Shown: positions 17,576 through 26,237, counted from the first letter of the stretch. The stretch is 64,000 nucleotides of DNA from Mycolicibacterium aurum (GCF_900637195.1 NZ_LR134356.1:248001-312000); one strand, 5' to 3'. Made by a program: numbers and translations. The notes: generated from the sequence alone by a model not told the origin.

Positions 17576-18421
17576 TCACACGGGCCGCACAGTGCCCGTG
17601 AGGTGTGGATAGCCCTTCGTCAGATGCCGCAGCGTCAGGTCCCAGCCGTCGGCGGTGCGGTCCACGTACAGGCCGGCGCGCGCGGGCAGCACCACCGGTT
17701 TGGCGAACCGCACCGAGTACTTCACCGCGTCCGGCAGCTGACCCTCGACGTTGGCCAATACCGCTGCAGCGCTGAACATTCCGTGCGCGATGACGGTGGG
17801 GAAGCCGAACAGCCTGGCGGCGATCGAGTTGGTGTGGATCGGGTTGTGGTCTCCGCCGACCGACGCATAGTGCTTGATCTGACTGGGCGTGATCCGCAGG
17901 ATTGCGTTGGGCGGCGGCAGTTTGGGCTGCTTCTGCGGCGGTGCCTTGGGTTCGCCGGACAGGCTGGTCCGCTGCTGGTGCAGGAACGTCGTCACCTGCT
18001 GCCACGCCAGCTCGTTACCCACCCTGACGTCGGTGAGGATGTCGACGAGCAGTCCCCGGCGGTGCTCCCGCATGTTCTCGGCACGCACGGACGCCGACAC
18101 GGTGTCGGTGGCGGAAATCGGCCGGTACTGGGTGATGTGGTTCTCCAGGTGGACCGAACCCAGTGCGGCGAAGGGGAAGTCGAACCCGGTGATCAGCGAC
18201 ATCACCGTCGGGAACGTGAGCGCGAAGGGGTAGGTCAGCGGCACCGTGTTGTCGAAGCGCAGGCCGGTGACGTTTGCGTACTCGGCGACGTTGACCGGGT
18301 CGATGCGCAGGTCCTCGACGGTCAAGGTCCGGGTGGGCAGAGTCTCGCTGCGCGGCACGAACAGCAGTGCGCCGACGGCGGCGAGCGCCAGGTTCTTGAG
18401 GCCAGAAGGCTGCTCGGCCAT
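17576..18421 (-). CDS. htdX: 3-hydroxyacyl-thioester dehydratase HtdX
   Basis: This 281-residue double hot-dog R-hydratase dehydrates (3R)-hydroxyacyl thioesters to trans-2-enoyl thioesters. The hydratase-2 motif is in the C-terminal half: 'HYASVGGDHNPIHTNSIAAR', with the catalytic Asp and His near residues 195-200, followed by 'FPTVIAHGMFSAAA'. Length and place match Rv0241c. The ATG at 18421 lies two bases after the stop of fabG4, so the two are co-translated. Together they provide ketoreductase and dehydratase steps of a fatty-acid cycle, and divergent fadA2 adds a thiolase. Confidence 0.94.
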   Translation of the reverse strand: MAEQPSGLKNLALAAVGALLFVPRSETLPTRTLTVEDLRIDPVNVAEYANVTGLRFDNTVPLTYPFALTFPTVMSLITGFDFPFAALGSVHLENHITQYRPISATDTVSASVRAENMREHRRGLLVDILTDVRVGNELAWQQVTTFLHQQRTSLSGEPKAPPQKQPKLPPPNAILRITPSQIKHYASVGGDHNPIHTNSIAARLFGFPTVIAHGMFSAAAVLANVEGQLPDAVKYSVRFAKPVVLPARAGLYVDRTADGWDLTLRHLTKGYPHLTGTVRPV

Positions 18422-18423
18422 GT

Positions 18424-19776
18424 CTAGGCCCCCAGCATGGCTTGGCCGCACACCCGAATGGTGTTGCCGGTGACGGCATTCGAGCCCGGGCTGGCGAAGT
18501 AGGCGATGGCCTCGGCGACATCGACGGGCTGGCCGCCCTGGAACAGGGAGTTCAGCCGCCTGCCGACCTCGCGGGTGGCCAGCGGGATCGCGTCGGTCAT
18601 CTTGGTCTCGATGAAGCCCGGCGCGACCGCGTTGATGGTGATGTTCTTCTCGCCGAACTCCGGCGCCAACGCGTCGGTGAGCCCGATCATGCCGGCCTTG
18701 GTGGCGGCGTAGTTGGTCTGCCCGCGGTTGCCCGCGATGCCCGCCATCGACGACAGCCCGATGATCCGTCCGCCGTCGCCGATGAGGCCGTTGCCCACCA
18801 GGCCCTCGGCGAGGCGAAGCGGCGCAAGCAGATTCACGGCGATGACGGAGTCCCAGCGGGACTCGTCCATGTTGGCCAGCAGCTTGTCGCGGGTGATGCC
18901 CGCGTTGTTGACCAGGATGTCGAGCGTGCCCTCGTAATGCTCGCGGACGTGCTCGGAGATCCGGTCAACGGCGTCCGCGGCGGTCACGTCCAGCGTCAGC
19001 GCGGTGCCGCCGACCCTCGTCGCGGTGTCGGCCAAAGCCTCGGCGGCACCCTCGACGTCGACGGCGATGACCTTCGCGCCGTCGCGGGCGAACACCTCGG
19101 CGATCGTCGCACCGATGCCGCGCGCCGCACCTGTCACGACCGCGACCTTGCCTGCGAGCGGCTCGTCCCAATCGGCGGGCGGGGTGGCGTCCGCGGCGCC
19201 GACATGGAACACCTGGCCGTCGACGTAGGCAGATTTACCCGACAGCAGGAACCGCAGTGTCGACTCCAGCCCGGTGGCCGCCGGCTTGGCGTCGGCCGAC
19301 AGGTACACCAGCGCCGCCGTCGCGCCGTTGCGCAGCTCCTTGCCCAGCGACCGGGTGAAGCCCTCGAGGGCGCGTTGCACCGTCCGCTCGTGAACGCTGC
19401 CGGTCTCCTCGGGCGTCGTGCCGATGACGACGACGCGCCCGGAGTGCCCCAGGTTGCGCAGCAGCGGGGTGAAGAACTCGTAGAGCCCCTTGAGCCCCTC
19501 GGGCTCGGTGATGCCGGTCGCGTCGTACACCAGTCCACCGAACGAGTCGGCCCAGCGGCCGCCGAGGTTGTTGGCGACGACGTCGTAGTCGTCGGCCAAT
19601 GCGGCGCGCAGCGGTTCCACCACGCGGCCCTCGCCGCCGATCAGCAGGGATCCGGCCAGCGGCGGCTCCCCCTGCTTGTACCGGCGCAGCGGTTCAGGCT
19701 GCGGTACGCCGAGTTGCTTGGCCAGGAACGACCCCGGCCCGGAGTTGACGACTTGGGAGAGAAGGTCGGAAGCCAC
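18424..19776 (-). CDS. fabG4: High-molecular-weight 3-oxoacyl-thioester reductase FabG4
   Basis: This 450-residue reductase turns 3-oxoacyl thioesters into (3R)-hydroxyacyl thioesters using NADH. Unlike ordinary FabG it has an extra N-terminal flavodoxin-like domain (about residues 1-200), a mark of mycobacterial FabG4 (Rv0242c). The C-terminal Rossmann domain begins at '[20 protein letters not shown]' (about residue 210). The catalytic Ser is in '[12 protein letters not shown]', and Tyr/Lys are in '[12 protein letters not shown]'. The C-terminus ends '[10 protein letters not shown]'. The gene starts 165 bases from divergent fadA2, sharing a control region with a perfect 16-base palindrome. 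Confidence 0.95.
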   Translation of the reverse strand: MASDLLSQVVNSGPGSFLAKQLGVPQPEPLRRYKQGEPPLAGSLLIGGEGRVVEPLRAALADDYDVVANNLGGRWADSFGGLVYDATGITEPEGLKGLYEFFTPLLRNLGHSGRVVVIGTTPEETGSVHERTVQRALEGFTRSLGKELRNGATAALVYLSADAKPAATGLESTLRFLLSGKSAYVDGQVFHVGAADATPPADWDEPLAGKVAVVTGAARGIGATIAEVFARDGAKVIAVDVEGAAEALADTATRVGGTALTLDVTAADAVDRISEHVREHYEGTLDILVNNAGITRDKLLANMDESRWDSVIAVNLLAPLRLAEGLVGNGLIGDGGRIIGLSSMAGIAGNRGQTNYAATKAGMIGLTDALAPEFGEKNITINAVAPGFIETKMTDAIPLATREVGRRLNSLFQGGQPVDVAEAIAYFASPGSNAVTGNTIRVCGQAMLGA

Positions 19777-19866
19777 GGCGCTGCCCTTTCGAAAGTGCTG
19801 CTGATGATCGGGAAAGTTCTACATCGACCGCACGGGGGTACCCGAACTGTCGCGTCCATCACCGAA

Positions 19867-19882
19867 CTTACTCCAGAGTAAG
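19867..19882. promoter_or_regulatory. Palindromic operator between fabG4 and fadA2 (TTAC-N6-GTAA)
   Basis: The sequence CTTACTCCAGAGTAAG is a perfect inverted repeat (seven-base arms, two-base centre). It lies between the divergent starts of fabG4 (19776) and fadA2 (19942). It overlaps the likely -35 region of fadA2, whose -10 box may be TAGTAT at 19892-19897, so a bound protein would block that promoter. The same TTAC-N6-GTAA core recurs at the fadE5 promoter. The size and symmetry suit a TetR-family dimer. Confidence 0.65.
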
Positions 19883-19891
19883 AACCGTGGG

Positions 19892-19897
19892 TAGTAT
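19892..19897 (+). promoter_or_regulatory. Candidate -10 box of fadA2
   Basis: TAGTAT fits the -10 consensus and is separated by 18 bases from TTACTC (19868-19873), which lies inside the palindromic operator. The 5' leader would be about 35-40 bases and carries GGGAGG before the ATG at 19942. Confidence 0.45.
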
Positions 19898-19941
19898 GAC
19901 CCCCACCACCTCAACGAACCTCGCGACGCCGGGAGGCACAC

Positions 19942-21243
19942 ATGGCTGACACCACGACAACCCGACGGGTAGCGATCCTCGGCGGCAACCGGATCCCGTT
20001 CGCGCGCTCCGACGGCGCCTACGCGCAGGCCTCGAACCAGGACATGTTCACCGCGGTGCTCGACGGACTGGCCGACCGCTTCAACCTGGCGGGCGAGAAG
20101 CTCGACGCGGTGATCGGCGGTGCGGTGCTCAAGCACAGCCGCGACTTCAACCTGATGCGGGAGTGTGTGCTGGGCAGTTCGCTGTCGTCGTACACCCCCG
20201 CCTTCGATCTACAGCAGGCGTGCGGCACCGGGCTCCAGTCGGCGATCGCCGCGGCGGACGGCATCGCGCTGGGCCGCTACGAGGTCGCCGCCGCCGGCGG
20301 CGTGGACACCGCCTCGGATGCCCCCATCGCGTTCGGCGACGATTTCCGGAAGGTACTGCTCGGGCTGCGGCGCGCGAAGTCGAACGTCGACCGGCTGAAG
20401 CTCGTCGGCAAGCTGCCCGCCTCGCTGGGCGTCGAGATCCCGGTCAACAGCGAGCCCCGCACCGGCATGTCGATGGGTGAGCACGCCGCGATCACGGCCA
20501 AGGAGATGGGCGTCAAGCGCACCGACCAGGACGAGTTGGCCGCGGCCAGCCACCGGAACATGGCGGCCGCCTACGACCGCGGGTTCTTCGACGACCTGGT
20601 GAGCCCCTTCCTGGGTCTCTACCGTGACAACAATCTGCGCCCCGATTCGTCGCCGGAGAAGCTGGCCAAGCTCAAGCCGGTGTTCGGCGTGCGCAACGGC
20701 GACGCGACCATGACGGCGGGTAACTCCACCCCGCTCACCGACGGCGCGTCGGTGGCGCTGCTGTCGTCGGAGGAGTGGGCCGCCGAGCACTCGATCCCAG
20801 TGCTGGCCTACTTCGTCGACGGGGAGACCGCGGCGGTGGACTACGTCAATGGCCGCGATGGCCTGCTGATGGCGCCCACGTACGCCGTGCCGCGGCTGCT
20901 GGCCCGTAACGGCCTGACGCTGCAGGACTTCGACTACTACGAGATCCACGAGGCCTTCGCCTCGGTGGTGCTTGCCACGCTCGCGGCGTGGGAGTCCGAC
21001 GAGTACTGCAAGGAGCGCCTCGGGCTCGACGCAGCCCTGGGCAGCATCGATCGGTCGAAGCTCAACGTCAACGGCTCGTCGCTGGCGGCAGGGCACCCGT
21101 TCGCGGCCACCGGCGGGCGCATCGTCGCCCAACTGGCCAAGCAGCTCGCCGCGAAGAAAGCCGAGACGGGCCAGCCGGTCCGCGGACTGATCTCGGTCTG
21201 CGCCGCGGGCGGGCAGGGCGTGACGGCCATCCTCGAAGCCTGA
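19942..21243 (+). CDS. fadA2: Acetyl-CoA acetyltransferase (thiolase) FadA2
   Basis: This 433-residue thiolase carries out or reverses the Claisen step of beta-oxidation. The nucleophilic Cys is C94 in 'DLQQACGTGLQS'. The His motif is 'NVNGSSLAAGHPFAATGGR', and the second Cys is in 'ISVCAAGGQG' at the C-terminus, so all catalytic residues are present. It starts 'TRRVAILGGNRIPFARSDG'. GGGAGG lies six to seven bases before the ATG. It is divergent from fabG4-htdX, and together these could run 3-oxoacyl, 3-hydroxyacyl and enoyl interconversions. Regulation probably acts through the palindrome at 19867-19882. It corresponds to Rv0243. Confidence 0.95.
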   Translation: MADTTTTRRVAILGGNRIPFARSDGAYAQASNQDMFTAVLDGLADRFNLAGEKLDAVIGGAVLKHSRDFNLMRECVLGSSLSSYTPAFDLQQACGTGLQSAIAAADGIALGRYEVAAAGGVDTASDAPIAFGDDFRKVLLGLRRAKSNVDRLKLVGKLPASLGVEIPVNSEPRTGMSMGEHAAITAKEMGVKRTDQDELAAASHRNMAAAYDRGFFDDLVSPFLGLYRDNNLRPDSSPEKLAKLKPVFGVRNGDATMTAGNSTPLTDGASVALLSSEEWAAEHSIPVLAYFVDGETAAVDYVNGRDGLLMAPTYAVPRLLARNGLTLQDFDYYEIHEAFASVVLATLAAWESDEYCKERLGLDAALGSIDRSKLNVNGSSLAAGHPFAATGGRIVAQLAKQLAAKKAETGQPVRGLISVCAAGGQGVTAILEA

Positions 21244-21265
21244 TCCCACCGCGACCGATCACGGG

Positions 21266-21322
21266 CGAAATCCACCTTGTGCAGGCACAGTGCGAGAAGA
21301 CCGCTGCACAAGGTGGATTTCG
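21266..21322. terminator. Long perfect hairpin downstream of fadA2
   Basis: Two 19-base arms (21266-21284 and 21304-21322) are exactly complementary around a 19-base loop. The hairpin begins 22 bases after the fadA2 stop. No T-tract follows, as is usual for mycobacterial terminators. The length and perfection of the arms exceed what termination needs, so it could also be a repetitive palindromic element. Confidence 0.6.
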
Positions 21323-21493
21323 TCGTGTCTGCGATCCGTCCCCATCGCCGTAATGTCCGCCACGGAAATTGTCGGCGAGAAACTTCCGGATCGCTGTAAC
21401 GCCCGCCGGTAGGACGTCGATAGACCTGATAGCTCCGTGTTGCCGTCTGACCCCCCGACCCGACGGCAACACGGGGCTCTTTGGTTTCAGCGA

Positions 21494-21499
21494 TACATT
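21494..21499 (+). promoter_or_regulatory. -10 box of the LLM oxidoreductase gene
   Basis: TACATT fits TANNNT and stands six bases before the ATG at 21506, consistent with a leaderless transcript. It decides this start over the longer upstream frame. Confidence 0.4.
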
Positions 21500-21505
21500 C
21501 TCCGC

Positions 21506-22429
21506 ATGCAGATCAGCATGTTCGGACAGATCAACGCCCTTGGCGGTTCCCCCATCGACAGCACCATCGCCTACCTCGCCGAGTTGCGCGACGAGGGCTT
21601 CGCCAGGGTGTGGATGAGCCAGCTTCCGTACGAGCCGGACCTACTCACCGTCCTCGCGGTCGCGCTGCGCGAGGTGGACACCATCGAGGTGGCCAGCGCC
21701 GTCGTCCCGATCCAGAATCAGCACCCGATGCAGATGGCGCAGCGCGCGCTGACCGTCAGCCTCGCCTCGGGGGGCCGGTTCATCCTGGGCCTCGGCATGA
21801 CGCACGCCGCCGTGACCGAAGGCATGTGGGGCATCCCGTGGGACAAGCCGGTGCGGCGCCTCAACGAGTTCCTCGACGGGCTGCTGCCGCTGCTGGCCGG
21901 GGAGCCCGCCGACGCCTCCGGGGAGACAGTGACCACCAGAGGCGCGCTGATGATCCAGGGTGCGCCGCGTCCCGACGTGTACATCGCGGCCCTGGGCCCG
22001 CAGATGCTGCGGCTGGCGGGCCGGCGCACGTCGGGCACCTGCACCTGGATGACCGGACCCACAACACTGCACGACCACGTCGGCCCGACACTGCGGCAGG
22101 CGGCGGCCGACGCCGGCCGCCCGGAAGATGCGGTGCGGGTGGTCGCGTCACTGCCGGTGGCGGTGACCGACGACGTCGACGCCGCACGCAGGCAGGCCGC
22201 CGAGCAGTTCGCGATGTACGGCACCCTGCCGTCGTACCGCGCGATGCTGGACCGCGAGGGGTACGCCGGCCCTGAGGACGCGGCGATCATCGGTGACGAA
22301 GCGACGGTGCGCGATCGCCTGGCCGAACTTCGAGCCGCCGGTGTCGACGAATTCGTGGGCGCCGCGTTCGACACCTCTGCCGAGGGACGTGCCCGCACCA
22401 GAGCGCTCCTGCGGGCGTCAGAAAGCTAG
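21506..22429 (+). CDS. LLM-class (F420-dependent type) oxidoreductase
   Basis: This 307-residue luciferase-like monooxygenase-fold protein starts 'MQISMFGQINALGG'. The TIM-barrel core shows 'VASAVVPIQNQHPMQMAQRA' (about residue 65) and 'GRFILGLGMTHAAVTEGMWG', which is the cofactor-cradling region of F420-dependent enzymes. Near the end 'GDEATVRDRLAELRAAGVDEF' is the classic C-terminal LLM pattern. Cofactor F420 is more likely than FMN in mycobacteria, but nothing here proves it. In M. tuberculosis no gene separates fadA2 from fadE5 at this spot as I recall, so this is an addition. The substrate is unknown. Confidence 0.87.
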   Translation: MQISMFGQINALGGSPIDSTIAYLAELRDEGFARVWMSQLPYEPDLLTVLAVALREVDTIEVASAVVPIQNQHPMQMAQRALTVSLASGGRFILGLGMTHAAVTEGMWGIPWDKPVRRLNEFLDGLLPLLAGEPADASGETVTTRGALMIQGAPRPDVYIAALGPQMLRLAGRRTSGTCTWMTGPTTLHDHVGPTLRQAAADAGRPEDAVRVVASLPVAVTDDVDAARRQAAEQFAMYGTLPSYRAMLDREGYAGPEDAAIIGDEATVRDRLAELRAAGVDEFVGAAFDTSAEGRARTRALLRASES

Positions 22430-22462
22430 AAATTGCCTCTGGATTCGGCATCCGGCCGGGCG

Positions 22463-22468
22463 TAATAT
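22463..22468 (+). promoter_or_regulatory. -10 box for the structured RNA
   Basis: TAATAT is a near-consensus -10 box and would place the transcript start about 22474-22476, directly before the long stem at 22480. A convincing -35 is not seen. A sigma-F-type pair (GGTTT/GGGTAT) is not evident, though GGATT at 22441 and GGGCGTAA at 22458 are loosely similar. Confidence 0.45.
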
Positions 22469-22473
22469 CGGTC

Positions 22474-22610
22474 ACACGACGGGTTCGGGAGTGACAGATC
22501 CAAAGAGTCGACGAGGGATGAAAGTCGGCCGCGCGAGACTAATGCGACGCGCCCAATGTCCTCCCGAACCCGCCCTTATGTCTGGGTGTGGCTACATCCA
22601 CCGCCGGCCG
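22474..22610 (+). ncRNA. Structured small RNA candidate in the position of sRNA F6
   Basis: The region is dominated by a 12-bp perfect stem (22480-22491 with 22561-22572), extended after a one-base bulge by GACA/TGTC. Inside is a smaller stem, GCGCG (22531-22535) with CGCGC (22548-22552), and an unpaired stretch around 'CGACGAGGGATGAAAG'. Another hairpin follows at about 22581-22599. No open frame fits. In M. tuberculosis the stress-induced sRNA F6 is encoded between fadA2 and fadE5 on this strand, and this element sits in the same interval, so homology is likely. The ends are estimates. F6 is under sigma F there; this promoter is not clearly of that type. Confidence 0.6.
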
Positions 22611-22715
22611 CAGGGCCGCCAACGCGCTCGGCTGCCTTGGTAGTCAACATGTTTCGGGGTGGCTGCCGTTGCGCAGCGTGCAGCCACGGCTCGACATCCT
22701 GATAGACATGTGCTC

Positions 22716-22985
22716 ATGACAGTCCTGAATGTCGTCCAGCTGCTGACCTTCGTGGCATTCGTGGGTCTGGCCGCCTACGCGGTGTTCGCTCCCCGCGATG
22801 CCAACCTCGCGACGCGGCGACGCAGGACGCGGCTGCACTCGGCGATGGCGCTGGCGGCCGGAGCCGCCTTCTTCGGGTCCTACGCCGCAGACACGTTGGG
22901 TTGGCCCCGCTACCTGCTGGGGGCGGCCGCGCTGGCTTTCCTTGCGTGCGGCGCGGTCGTCATCGCGAAGAACCGGGAGCAATGA
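22716..22985 (+). CDS. Small membrane protein, unknown function
   Basis: This 89-residue protein has three hydrophobic helices: 'VVQLLTFVAFVGLAAYAVF', 'SAMALAAGAAFFGSYAA' and 'YLLGAAALAFLACGAVVIA'. A basic loop ('TRRRRTRLH') between the first two marks the cytoplasmic side. I do not recognise the family. The ATG at 22716 is preferred because the first helix begins five residues later; a GTG at 22710 is equally open, and no strong ribosome site is present for either. It ends in front of a bidirectional terminator shared with fadE5. Confidence 0.68.
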   Translation: MTVLNVVQLLTFVAFVGLAAYAVFAPRDANLATRRRRTRLHSAMALAAGAAFFGSYAADTLGWPRYLLGAAALAFLACGAVVIAKNREQ

Positions 22986-23014
22986 CGAGCCGAATATTGA
23001 GTGCTGCAACGCAA

Positions 23015-23043
23015 GACGCCCCCGGGAAGAGTCCGGGGGCGTC
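23015..23043. terminator. Bidirectional terminator hairpin
   Basis: GACGCCCCCGG (23015-23025) pairs perfectly with CCGGGGGCGTC (23033-23043) around a seven-base loop. It lies between the convergent ends of the small membrane gene (22985) and fadE5 (23060), so it probably stops transcription from both sides. Confidence 0.85.
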
Positions 23044-23059
23044 TCGCGGGTGAAGCAGT

Positions 23060-24907
23060 CTAGAAGGCTGCTTCGTCCAGTTCCATGACCTCGTTGTCGA
23101 GGTTCTCCACGATGGTGCGGGTGCTGGTGAGCAGCGGCAGGAAGTTCTTCGCGAAGAACGAGGCCACCGCGATCTTGCCCTCGTAGAAGGCCCGGTCGTC
23201 GGCTGACATACCGGCACTGACGCCGGCGTCGAGCTTCTCGATCGCCACCGCGGCCTGCTGCTGCAGCAGCCAGCCCAGCACCAGGTCGCCGACGCTCATC
23301 AGGAAGCGCACGGAACCGAGGCCCACCTTGTAGATGCTGCTCGGATCCTCCTGCGACGCCATCAGATAACCGGTCAGGCTGGCCGCCATGCCCTGGACGT
23401 CCTCCAGCGCGGTGGCCAGCAGAGCACGCTCGGTCTTCAGGCGGCCGTTGCCGGTCTCGCTCTTGACGAACTGCTCGATCTGGCCGGCCACGTGGGCCAG
23501 CGCCACACCCTTGTCGCGGACGATCTTGCGGAAGAAGAAGTCCTGCGCCTGGATGGCCGTGGTGCCCTCGTAGAGGCTGTCGATCTTGGCGTCCCGGATG
23601 TACTGCTCGATCGGGTAGTCCTGCAGGAAGCCGGAGCCACCGAAGGTCTGCAGGCTCTCGGTCAGCTTGGCGTAGGCCTGCTCGGAGCCGACGCCCTTGA
23701 CGATCGGCAGCAGCAGGTCGTTGACCCGCACTGCCAGGTCGGCGTCGATGCCGTGCAGCGCCTGGGCCACCTCGGCGTTCTGATGCGTCGCGGTGTACAG
23801 GTACAGCGCGCGCAGTCCCTCGGCGTAGGCCTTCTGGGTCATCAGCGAGCGGCGCACGTCGGGGTGATGCGTGATGCTCACGCGCGGCGCGGTCTTGTCC
23901 GTCATCTGGGTCAGGTCGGCGCCCTGGATGCGGTCCTTGGCGTAGGCCAGTGCGTTCAGGTAACCGGTGGACAACGTGGCGATCGCCTTGGTGCCCACCA
24001 TCATTCGCGCCTGCTCGATGACGTCGAACATCTGGGCGATGCCGTCGTGGACCTCGCCGACGAGCCAGCCCTTGGCCGGGACGCCGTGCTGGCCCAGCGA
24101 GAGCTCACACGTGGTGGAGATCTTGAGGCCCATCTTGTGCTCGACGTTGGTGACGAACACACCGTTACGCTCGCCGGGCTCGCCGGTCTCGGGATCGAAG
24201 AGGAACTTCGGCACGAAGAACAGCGACAGTCCCTTGGTTCCCGGTCCGGCGCCCTCGGGGCGGGCCAGGACGAGATGCATGATGTTCTCGAACAGGTCAT
24301 CGGAGTCGGCCGAGGTGATGAAGCGCTTCACGCCGTCGATGTGCCAGGTTCCGTCGGCCTGCTGGACGGCCTTGGTGCGGCCGGCGCCCACGTCGGAACC
24401 GGCGTCCGGTTCGGTGAGCACCATGGTGGAGCCCCAGCCGCGTTCGGCGGCCAGTACGGCCCACTTCTTCTGTTCCTCGGTGCCGAGGTTGTGGAAGATG
24501 CCGGCGAATCCGGCACCCATCGCGTACATGTAGACCGCCGGGTTGGCGCCCAGGATGTGCTCCTGCAGCGCCCAGGAGAGGGCGCTGGGCATCGGGGTGC
24601 CGCCGAGCTCCTCGCTGATGGTCAGCTTGTCCCAGCCGCCGTCGATGACGGCGCGGACCGACTTCTTGAAGGCCTCGGGCAGCTTCACGCTGTGCGTCGC
24701 GGGGTCGAAGACGGGCGGGTTGCGGTCGCCTTCGGCGAACGACTCCGCGATCGGACCTTCGGCCAGCCGGGCGATCTCGCCCAACATCTCGACGGCGGTG
24801 TCGGCATCGATGTCCGCGAACGAACCCTGGCCGAGTGCCTTGTCCAATCCGAGAACCTCGAACAGGTTGAATACCTGGTCGCGAACATTGCTCTTGTAGT
24901 GGCCCAC
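23060..24907 (-). CDS. fadE5: Acyl-CoA dehydrogenase FadE5
   Basis: This 615-residue FAD acyl-CoA dehydrogenase introduces the alpha-beta double bond into acyl-CoAs. The text is very close to M. tuberculosis FadE5 (Rv0244c, 611 residues). The FAD/substrate motif is '[20 protein letters not shown]' near residue 165, with '[16 protein letters not shown]' after it. The likely catalytic Glu is in '[20 protein letters not shown]' near residue 450. The extended C-terminal domain marks the large subtype with a broad chain-length range. The GTG start at 24907 has GAGGAGG five bases upstream. The promoter (TTGCGT-16-TATAGT on the minus strand) is embedded in TTAC/GTAA half-sites, so repressor control is likely. 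Confidence 0.96.
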   Translation of the reverse strand: MGHYKSNVRDQVFNLFEVLGLDKALGQGSFADIDADTAVEMLGEIARLAEGPIAESFAEGDRNPPVFDPATHSVKLPEAFKKSVRAVIDGGWDKLTISEELGGTPMPSALSWALQEHILGANPAVYMYAMGAGFAGIFHNLGTEEQKKWAVLAAERGWGSTMVLTEPDAGSDVGAGRTKAVQQADGTWHIDGVKRFITSADSDDLFENIMHLVLARPEGAGPGTKGLSLFFVPKFLFDPETGEPGERNGVFVTNVEHKMGLKISTTCELSLGQHGVPAKGWLVGEVHDGIAQMFDVIEQARMMVGTKAIATLSTGYLNALAYAKDRIQGADLTQMTDKTAPRVSITHHPDVRRSLMTQKAYAEGLRALYLYTATHQNAEVAQALHGIDADLAVRVNDLLLPIVKGVGSEQAYAKLTESLQTFGGSGFLQDYPIEQYIRDAKIDSLYEGTTAIQAQDFFFRKIVRDKGVALAHVAGQIEQFVKSETGNGRLKTERALLATALEDVQGMAASLTGYLMASQEDPSSIYKVGLGSVRFLMSVGDLVLGWLLQQQAAVAIEKLDAGVSAGMSADDRAFYEGKIAVASFFAKNFLPLLTSTRTIVENLDNEVMELDEAAF

Positions 24908-24955
24908 AATTCCTCCTCGATGAGAACGCCACATGCGGTTGGGTACTTTTGGCTA

Positions 24956-24999
24956 AGTTACCCACCAGTAACTGCGAGTTACTATACCGCCCGGTAACT
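24956..24999. promoter_or_regulatory. fadE5 operator array: TTAC-N6-GTAA palindrome plus second pair
   Basis: Four half-sites alternate: AGTTAC (24956), GTAACT (24968), AGTTAC (24977) and GTAACT (24994). The first two form AGTTACCCACCAGTAACT, a palindrome with the same TTAC-N6-GTAA core and spacing as the fabG4/fadA2 operator. The second pair has an 11-base spacer. The minus-strand -10 box TATAGT (24981-24986) lies inside the second pair, and a -35 TTGCGT (25003-25008) is just beyond. Binding would block the fadE5 promoter. Confidence 0.65.
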
Positions 25000-25008
25000 T
25001 CAACGCAA
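24981..25008 (-). promoter_or_regulatory. fadE5: fadE5 promoter
   Basis: On the minus strand TTGCGT (25008-25003) and TATAGT (24986-24981) are separated by 16 bases, a good housekeeping-type promoter. The leader to the GTG at 24907 is about 67 bases. The -10 overlaps the operator half-sites. Confidence 0.6.
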
Positions 25009-25132
25009 GGTCAGTGTGGGCAATTCCGGCGCAATGGCCAACCGGGTGGTTGGGTGGGGCCTTTTTTGCGGCGATAAATAGGCTCTGAGCTGGGATTTTC
25101 CGACCCTGTGATGATGGTCACTTTTGGACCGT

Positions 25133-25138
25133 TAGGGT
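25133..25138 (+). promoter_or_regulatory. -10 box deciding the start of the 25146 gene
   Basis: TAGGGT fits TANNNT and lies seven bases before the ATG at 25146, giving a leaderless message. It overlaps the alternative GTG at 25137, which is therefore unlikely to be the start. Confidence 0.5.
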
Positions 25139-25145
25139 GGCTGTC

Positions 25146-26237
25146 ATGCAGACGGCAATCGGGGTTGCAGTGTGGGGAACAGGCAATATGGGGTCCACCG
25201 CGATCCGGTCGGTGACGGCGTTTCCGGGCCTGCGTCTGGCGGGTGTCATCACCTCCTCCGAGGACAAAGCCGGTCGGGACGCCGCGGCGTTCGCCGGGCT
25301 TGACTCCGACACCGGTGTCACCGCAACCACCGACGTCGACGCGGCACTGCAGGACTGCGACGCCGTCGCCTACATGGCGTCCGGTGACATCCGGCCCGAG
25401 GAGGCGATCGCGGACATCGAGCGGTGCCTGCGCGCGGGCAAGCACGTGGTGACCCCGTCGCTGTACTCGCTGTACGACCCCGCGTCCGCGCCGCCGGAGT
25501 GGGTCGACCGGCTCACCGCCGCCGCCGAGGAGGGCAACGCCACGTTGCTGGTCAGCGGCGTCGACCCGGGCTGGGGCAACGACGCGCTCGCCGTGACGGC
25601 CGCGAGCCTGTGCACCCGCATCAACACCATCACCTGCCAGGAGATCTTCGACTACTCCACGTACAACCAACCGTTCGCGGTCAAGGTGTCCTGTGGCTTC
25701 GGCGGTGCGATGTCGGAGACGCCGATGATGCTGCTGCCCTCCATCCCCACGATGGTGTGGGGCGGCAACATCCGGCTCATCGGGCGCGGCCTGGGCATCG
25801 AGATCGACGAGATCACCGAGGAGGTCGAGCGGCTCCCCCTCGAGGAGACCGTCGACACCGTGATGGGGCCGTTCGAGAAGGGCACCCAGGGCGCCTTCTT
25901 CCTCAAGGTGATCGGGTGGTCCGGCGGCAAGCGCCGCGTCGTCATCGAGCACATCACCCGGATTCATCCGACCTGCGCGCCGCATTGGCCGCAGCCCGAC
26001 CAGGGCGTCGGCGACCACCGCGTGATTGTTGACGGCGACCCGCAACTCACCATCACGACCCGAGCCGACCTGCCCGGCGGAACCCGCGCCGACGGCGGCA
26101 ACACCACCGCCGCCAACCGGCTGCTCGGGGCTCTCACCTGGCTCGCCGAGCAGAAGCCGGGCATCTACGACGGACTGCAGGTGCCGTTGCGCTCGATGCT
26201 GCCGCCTGAGGTGGAAGCCGGCCGCTGGGCTGACTAG
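25146..26237 (+). CDS. Dihydrodipicolinate-reductase-like NAD(P)H-dependent dehydrogenase
   Basis: This 363-residue Rossmann-fold protein starts 'IGVAVWGTGNMGSTAIRSV', the GxGxxG-type dinucleotide motif. 'YMASGDIRPEEAIADIERCL' and 'KHVVTPSLYSLYDP' follow in the N-terminal domain. The larger C-terminal domain has 'SGVDPGWGNDALAVTAASLC', the pattern of the DapB-like / 2,4-diaminopentanoate dehydrogenase group common in mycobacteria. The protein is longer than true DapB (about 250), so lysine synthesis is unlikely. It is divergent from fadE5 across 238 bases and converges with an SDR gene (four-base overlap). The substrate is unknown. Confidence 0.82.
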   Translation: MQTAIGVAVWGTGNMGSTAIRSVTAFPGLRLAGVITSSEDKAGRDAAAFAGLDSDTGVTATTDVDAALQDCDAVAYMASGDIRPEEAIADIERCLRAGKHVVTPSLYSLYDPASAPPEWVDRLTAAAEEGNATLLVSGVDPGWGNDALAVTAASLCTRINTITCQEIFDYSTYNQPFAVKVSCGFGGAMSETPMMLLPSIPTMVWGGNIRLIGRGLGIEIDEITEEVERLPLEETVDTVMGPFEKGTQGAFFLKVIGWSGGKRRVVIEHITRIHPTCAPHWPQPDQGVGDHRVIVDGDPQLTITTRADLPGGTRADGGNTTAANRLLGALTWLAEQKPGIYDGLQVPLRSMLPPEVEAGRWAD

